NCBI GenBank assembly: GCA_023433835.1
Contig: JAEYTW010000662.1
Location: 1-7,238 of the forward strand
Origin: Pseudomonadota bacterium
GTDB taxonomy: Bacteria > Pseudomonadota > Alphaproteobacteria > Ferrovibrionales > Ferrovibrionaceae
DNA length: 7,238 nt
Direction: 5' to 3'
Position 1 is the stretch's first letter. Every line of letters begins with the position of its first letter. The notes below the pieces were generated by a model. It was not told the DNA's origin and ran no database searches. It saw only the letters and a program-made list of their open reading frames with translations. A program made the position numbers and the translations under genes. This document shows, one piece after another, positions 5,412-7,238 of the stretch.

Positions 5412-6224
5412 TCAGTCGAAGCGGAAGCCGGAGATCGCCGTTTCCATCACCCGGTCGTTGAAGACCTTCCTGCCCGTGCCGTCCCAGGCGGCGCCGGCGG
5501 CGACCATCAGCGGGATCAGGTGTTCCTCGGCCCGCGGCGGATGGCAGTGGCGGGCGCCCGGCGCCTGTTCCCAATGGGCCAGCGCCTCGTTGCGCGTCGC
5601 GGGTTCGGCCTCGACCGCCGCGCTCAGCCAGCCGTCGAACGCTTCCGACACCGGCGTGTAGCGCGGGTCGCCGTAGCCGCGCATGTTGTGGAAGCTCATG
5701 CCGCTGCCGACGATCAGCACCCCTTCGTCGCGCAAGGGCGCCAGCGCCCGGCCGGCGGCCAGATGGGCTGCCGGGTCGAGGTCGCCGCGCAGCGACAGCG
5801 GCAGGACCGGGATGTCGGCATCGGGAAACACCAGCTTCAGCGGCACGAAGACGCCGTGGTCGTAGCCGCGCTGCGGGTCTTCCCCGGTGGCGATGCCGGC
5901 GTCGGCCAGCAGGGCCTGGATGCGATCGGCGAGCCTAGGGTCGCCCGGTGCCGGATAGGTCAGCTGGTAGGTATGCGGCGGAAAGCCATAATAGTCGAAG
6001 ATCAGCGCCGGGTGGGCGCCGGACCCGATGGCGAAGCGGTCGGTCGCCCAATGGCCGGAGATCACCACGATCGCCTTCGGACGTTCGGGCAGGGTGGCGG
6101 CGATGCCCTTCAGGTAGTCGGCCATCCGCGTCCAGGTGCCGCGCGGGTCGTCCATGAAGAAGCAGGGGCCGCCGCCGTGCGGGATGAACAGGGTCGGCAT
6201 GCGGTTCGGCTTGGCGTCGGTCAT
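5412..6224 (-). CDS. DODA/LigB-type extradiol ring-opening dioxygenase family protein
   Basis: This 270-residue soluble protein belongs to the class III extradiol (LigB) dioxygenase superfamily, in the plant DODA / E. coli YgiD branch. These metal enzymes cleave catechol-type rings such as DOPA. Candidate metal ligands are His16 in IPHGGGP, His58 in ISGHW, and His235 in EEHLIPL. Other conserved active-site pieces are FPPHTYQLTYPAPGDP at about 81-96, YDHGVFVPLKL at 121-131 with His123, and GSGMSFHNMR at 173-182 with His179. I chose the ATG at 6224 because GAAGGA lies just upstream on this strand. An in-frame ATG at 6266 would add 14 residues (MPRSRGVTRHEGQP) without a clear ribosome binding site. 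No ring hydroxylase or downstream catabolic gene is adjacent, so the physiological substrate is open. The gene is divergent from the DUF1330 gene and converges on the etf operon terminator. Confidence 0.92.
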   Translation of the reverse strand: MTDAKPNRMPTLFIPHGGGPCFFMDDPRGTWTRMADYLKGIAATLPERPKAIVVISGHWATDRFAIGSGAHPALIFDYYGFPPHTYQLTYPAPGDPRLADRIQALLADAGIATGEDPQRGYDHGVFVPLKLVFPDADIPVLPLSLRGDLDPAAHLAAGRALAPLRDEGVLIVGSGMSFHNMRGYGDPRYTPVSEAFDGWLSAAVEAEPATRNEALAHWEQAPGARHCHPPRAEEHLIPLMVAAGAAWDGTGRKVFNDRVMETAISGFRFD

Positions 6225-6311
6225 CGGCTGTCCTTCATGGCGCGTTACGCCCCTTGATCTGGGCATAGGCTAGCTGGCAGGGAAGGGGTGAGTCGAGCCA
6301 GGGAGGAGAGA

Positions 6312-6608
6312 ATGACTGTTTACGTTATCGGCCAGATCACCATCCACGACCGGGCGGCCTACGACCGCTACCTCGCCGGTTTCATGCCGGTGCTGATCCA
6401 GCATGGCGGCCGGCTGCTGGTGGCGGACGAAAAGCCCGAAGTGGTGGAGGGCAACTGGTCCGGCTCCAAGGTCATCGTGCTGTCGTTTGCCGACCGCGAG
6501 GCATTTGAGCGCTGGATGAATTCCGCGGAATACCGGCAGATTTCGGTCGATCGCGAAGCGGGGACCGAGGGCGTGATCCTTCTGGTGCGCGGCGTGAAGG
6601 CAGGCTGA
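6312..6608 (+). CDS. DUF1330 domain-containing protein
   Basis: This small 98-residue protein is a recognisable DUF1330 member, a dimeric alpha/beta-barrel (ferredoxin-like) fold of unknown function. Family features in order are the first strand TVYVIGQITIHD, the helix AAYDRYLAGFMPVLIQHGGR at about 15-34, the strand RLLVADEKPEVVEG at 34-47, and KVIVLSFADREAFERWMNSAEY at 53-74, where the W-x-x-S-x-E-Y element is typical. A last strand, EGVILLVRG, follows. The length is that of a single-domain family member. I chose the ATG at 6312 because GGGAGGAGA immediately precedes it; the alternative start at 6288 would be upstream of this ribosome binding site. No function can be given. The gene is divergent from the dioxygenase-like gene (87-bp gap) and its 3' part is overlapped on the other strand by the tail of the LysR frame. 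Confidence 0.88.
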   Translation: MTVYVIGQITIHDRAAYDRYLAGFMPVLIQHGGRLLVADEKPEVVEGNWSGSKVIVLSFADREAFERWMNSAEYRQISVDREAGTEGVILLVRGVKAG

Positions 6609-7238
6609 CCGCCGCCTCCGCCGCCGCCTGGCGGACCAGCCGGGCGACGACCGCGGCCGCCGGCGGCGCGGTATCGCCGGTCAGCCGCAGCGGCTGGTCG
6701 GCCTCCGGACCGAGGTCGCGGCGGGCGATGCTCGCCTCCCAGCCGGCGGGGAAGCACAGGCCGGGCACCATGGCGACGCCGTGGCCGGCGCCGACCAGGG
6801 CGAACAGCGTCGCGGTATCGTGGGCGGTCAGCACCACTTGGGGCTCGACGCCCGCAATGCCCAATATCCGCCGGATCATCGGCTCGCAGCCCGATGCCGG
6901 CATGATGAACGGCAGGCCGGCAAAGTCCGCCGGTTTCGCCGGGCGCAGGCTGCCCTGGCGTGCCGCGATGGCATGGAAGCGGTCGTCCAGCACCGCCTCG
7001 CCCGGCGCGCTGTCGAAGGCCAGGCCGAGATCGGCCGCGCCATTGGCGACCCAGTCGGAAACTTCGGCGTCGGTCCCGACCAGCAGCCGGATCGCCAGCC
7101 CGGGCCAGGCCCGGGCCTGGGTCAGCACGGCCGGCGCGATCCGGACCGAGGCACTGCCGACCAGGGCAAGCCGCACCGTGCCCGTGACCGGCGCCCGGCC
7201 CAGCCGGGCGATATCGTCGACGGCGGCAAGCGCCGCGC
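6472..7238 (-). CDS. LysR-type transcriptional regulator, effector-binding domain (N-terminus outside window)
   Basis: The minus-strand frame is open from the right edge and reads AALAAVDDIARLGRAPVTGT followed by VRLALVGSASVRIAPAVLTQ, the linker and first strand of a LysR substrate-binding domain. Further family features are ARAWPGLAIRLLVGTDAEVS, then WVANGAADLGLAF, the 'PFIMPASG' strand of the second subdomain, and the hallmark LFALVGAGHGVAMVPGLC. The winged helix-turn-helix lies upstream, beyond 7238. Its start is outside the window; a GTG inside the domain (7176) is not a real start. The domain naturally ends at about RLVRQAAAEAA (near 6609), but no stop occurs there. The frame runs a further 45 or so Arg/Ser/Pro-rich codons antisense to the DUF1330 gene before TGA at 6472. 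This is either a true C-terminal extension or a lost stop. The regulator may control genes beyond the right edge; its effector is unknown. Confidence 0.85.
   Translation of the reverse strand, partial: AALAAVDDIARLGRAPVTGTVRLALVGSASVRIAPAVLTQARAWPGLAIRLLVGTDAEVSDWVANGAADLGLAFDSAPGEAVLDDRFHAIAARQGSLRPAKPADFAGLPFIMPASGCEPMIRRILGIAGVEPQVVLTAHDTATLFALVGAGHGVAMVPGLCFPAGWEASIARRDLGPEADQPLRLTGDTAPPAAAVVARLVRQAAAEAAVSLPSRRAPEGSRPRSPLRDRPKSAGIPRNSSSAQMPRGRQTTAR

Noticed and set aside
5520..6257. A 245-codon plus-strand frame across the dioxygenase-like gene
   Set aside because: It is antisense to a well-supported family member and has a low-complexity Arg/Val/Gly/Gln-rich product.
6225..6311. Promoter pairs in the gap between the dioxygenase-like and DUF1330 genes
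   Set aside because: TTGATC and TAGGCT-like words occur but are only six bases apart, and no hexamer pair with 16-18 bp spacing was found on either strand.

Overview
This is a high-GC, gene-dense chromosomal window. Codon choice is strongly G/C at the third position, and the gene order cob(I)alamin adenosyltransferase - etfB - etfA - 3-hydroxybutyryl-CoA dehydrogenase points to an alphaproteobacterium, possibly of the Rhodospirillales/Rhizobiales type. That placement rests on remembered gene order and composition, not on a search. I see no tRNA, rRNA, CRISPR array, insertion sequence, phage gene or attachment site. The window looks like ordinary core and housekeeping metabolism with small accessory enzymes around it.

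Left part (1-1987): the 3' end of an aldo/keto reductase converges on, and overlaps by 4 bp, an isochorismatase-family cysteine hydrolase. The hydrolase is divergent from an Lrp/AsnC-family regulator, and the 101-bp gap between them carries two inverted repeats. Next comes a PhnB-like VOC (glyoxalase-fold) gene with a strong ribosome binding site but an in-frame amber codon at position 27. A strong hairpin lies between it and the next gene.

Centre (1988-5410): a PduO-type cobalamin adenosyltransferase is followed by a 205-bp gap with a good sigma-70-like promoter. The tight operon etfB-etfA-hbd follows and ends in a clear rho-independent terminator that could work in both directions. ETF carries electrons from acyl-CoA dehydrogenases to the quinone pool, and Hbd performs the hydroxyacyl-CoA oxidation of short-chain beta-oxidation or polyhydroxybutyrate/butyrate turnover. 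The operon is therefore a fatty-acyl-CoA/C4-CoA oxidation module. The adenosyltransferase probably supplies coenzyme B12 to a methylmalonyl-CoA-type mutase encoded elsewhere.

Right part (5411-7238): a DODA/LigB-type extradiol dioxygenase-like protein on the minus strand is divergent from a small DUF1330 protein. The DUF1330 gene converges with a LysR-type regulator whose N-terminal DNA-binding half lies beyond the window edge. The LysR frame runs on for 137 bp antisense to the DUF1330 gene.

I did not find a convincing undescribed system. The points most worth a second look are the amber codon in the VOC gene, the paired dyads between the hydrolase and the Lrp regulator, and the overlapping LysR tail.
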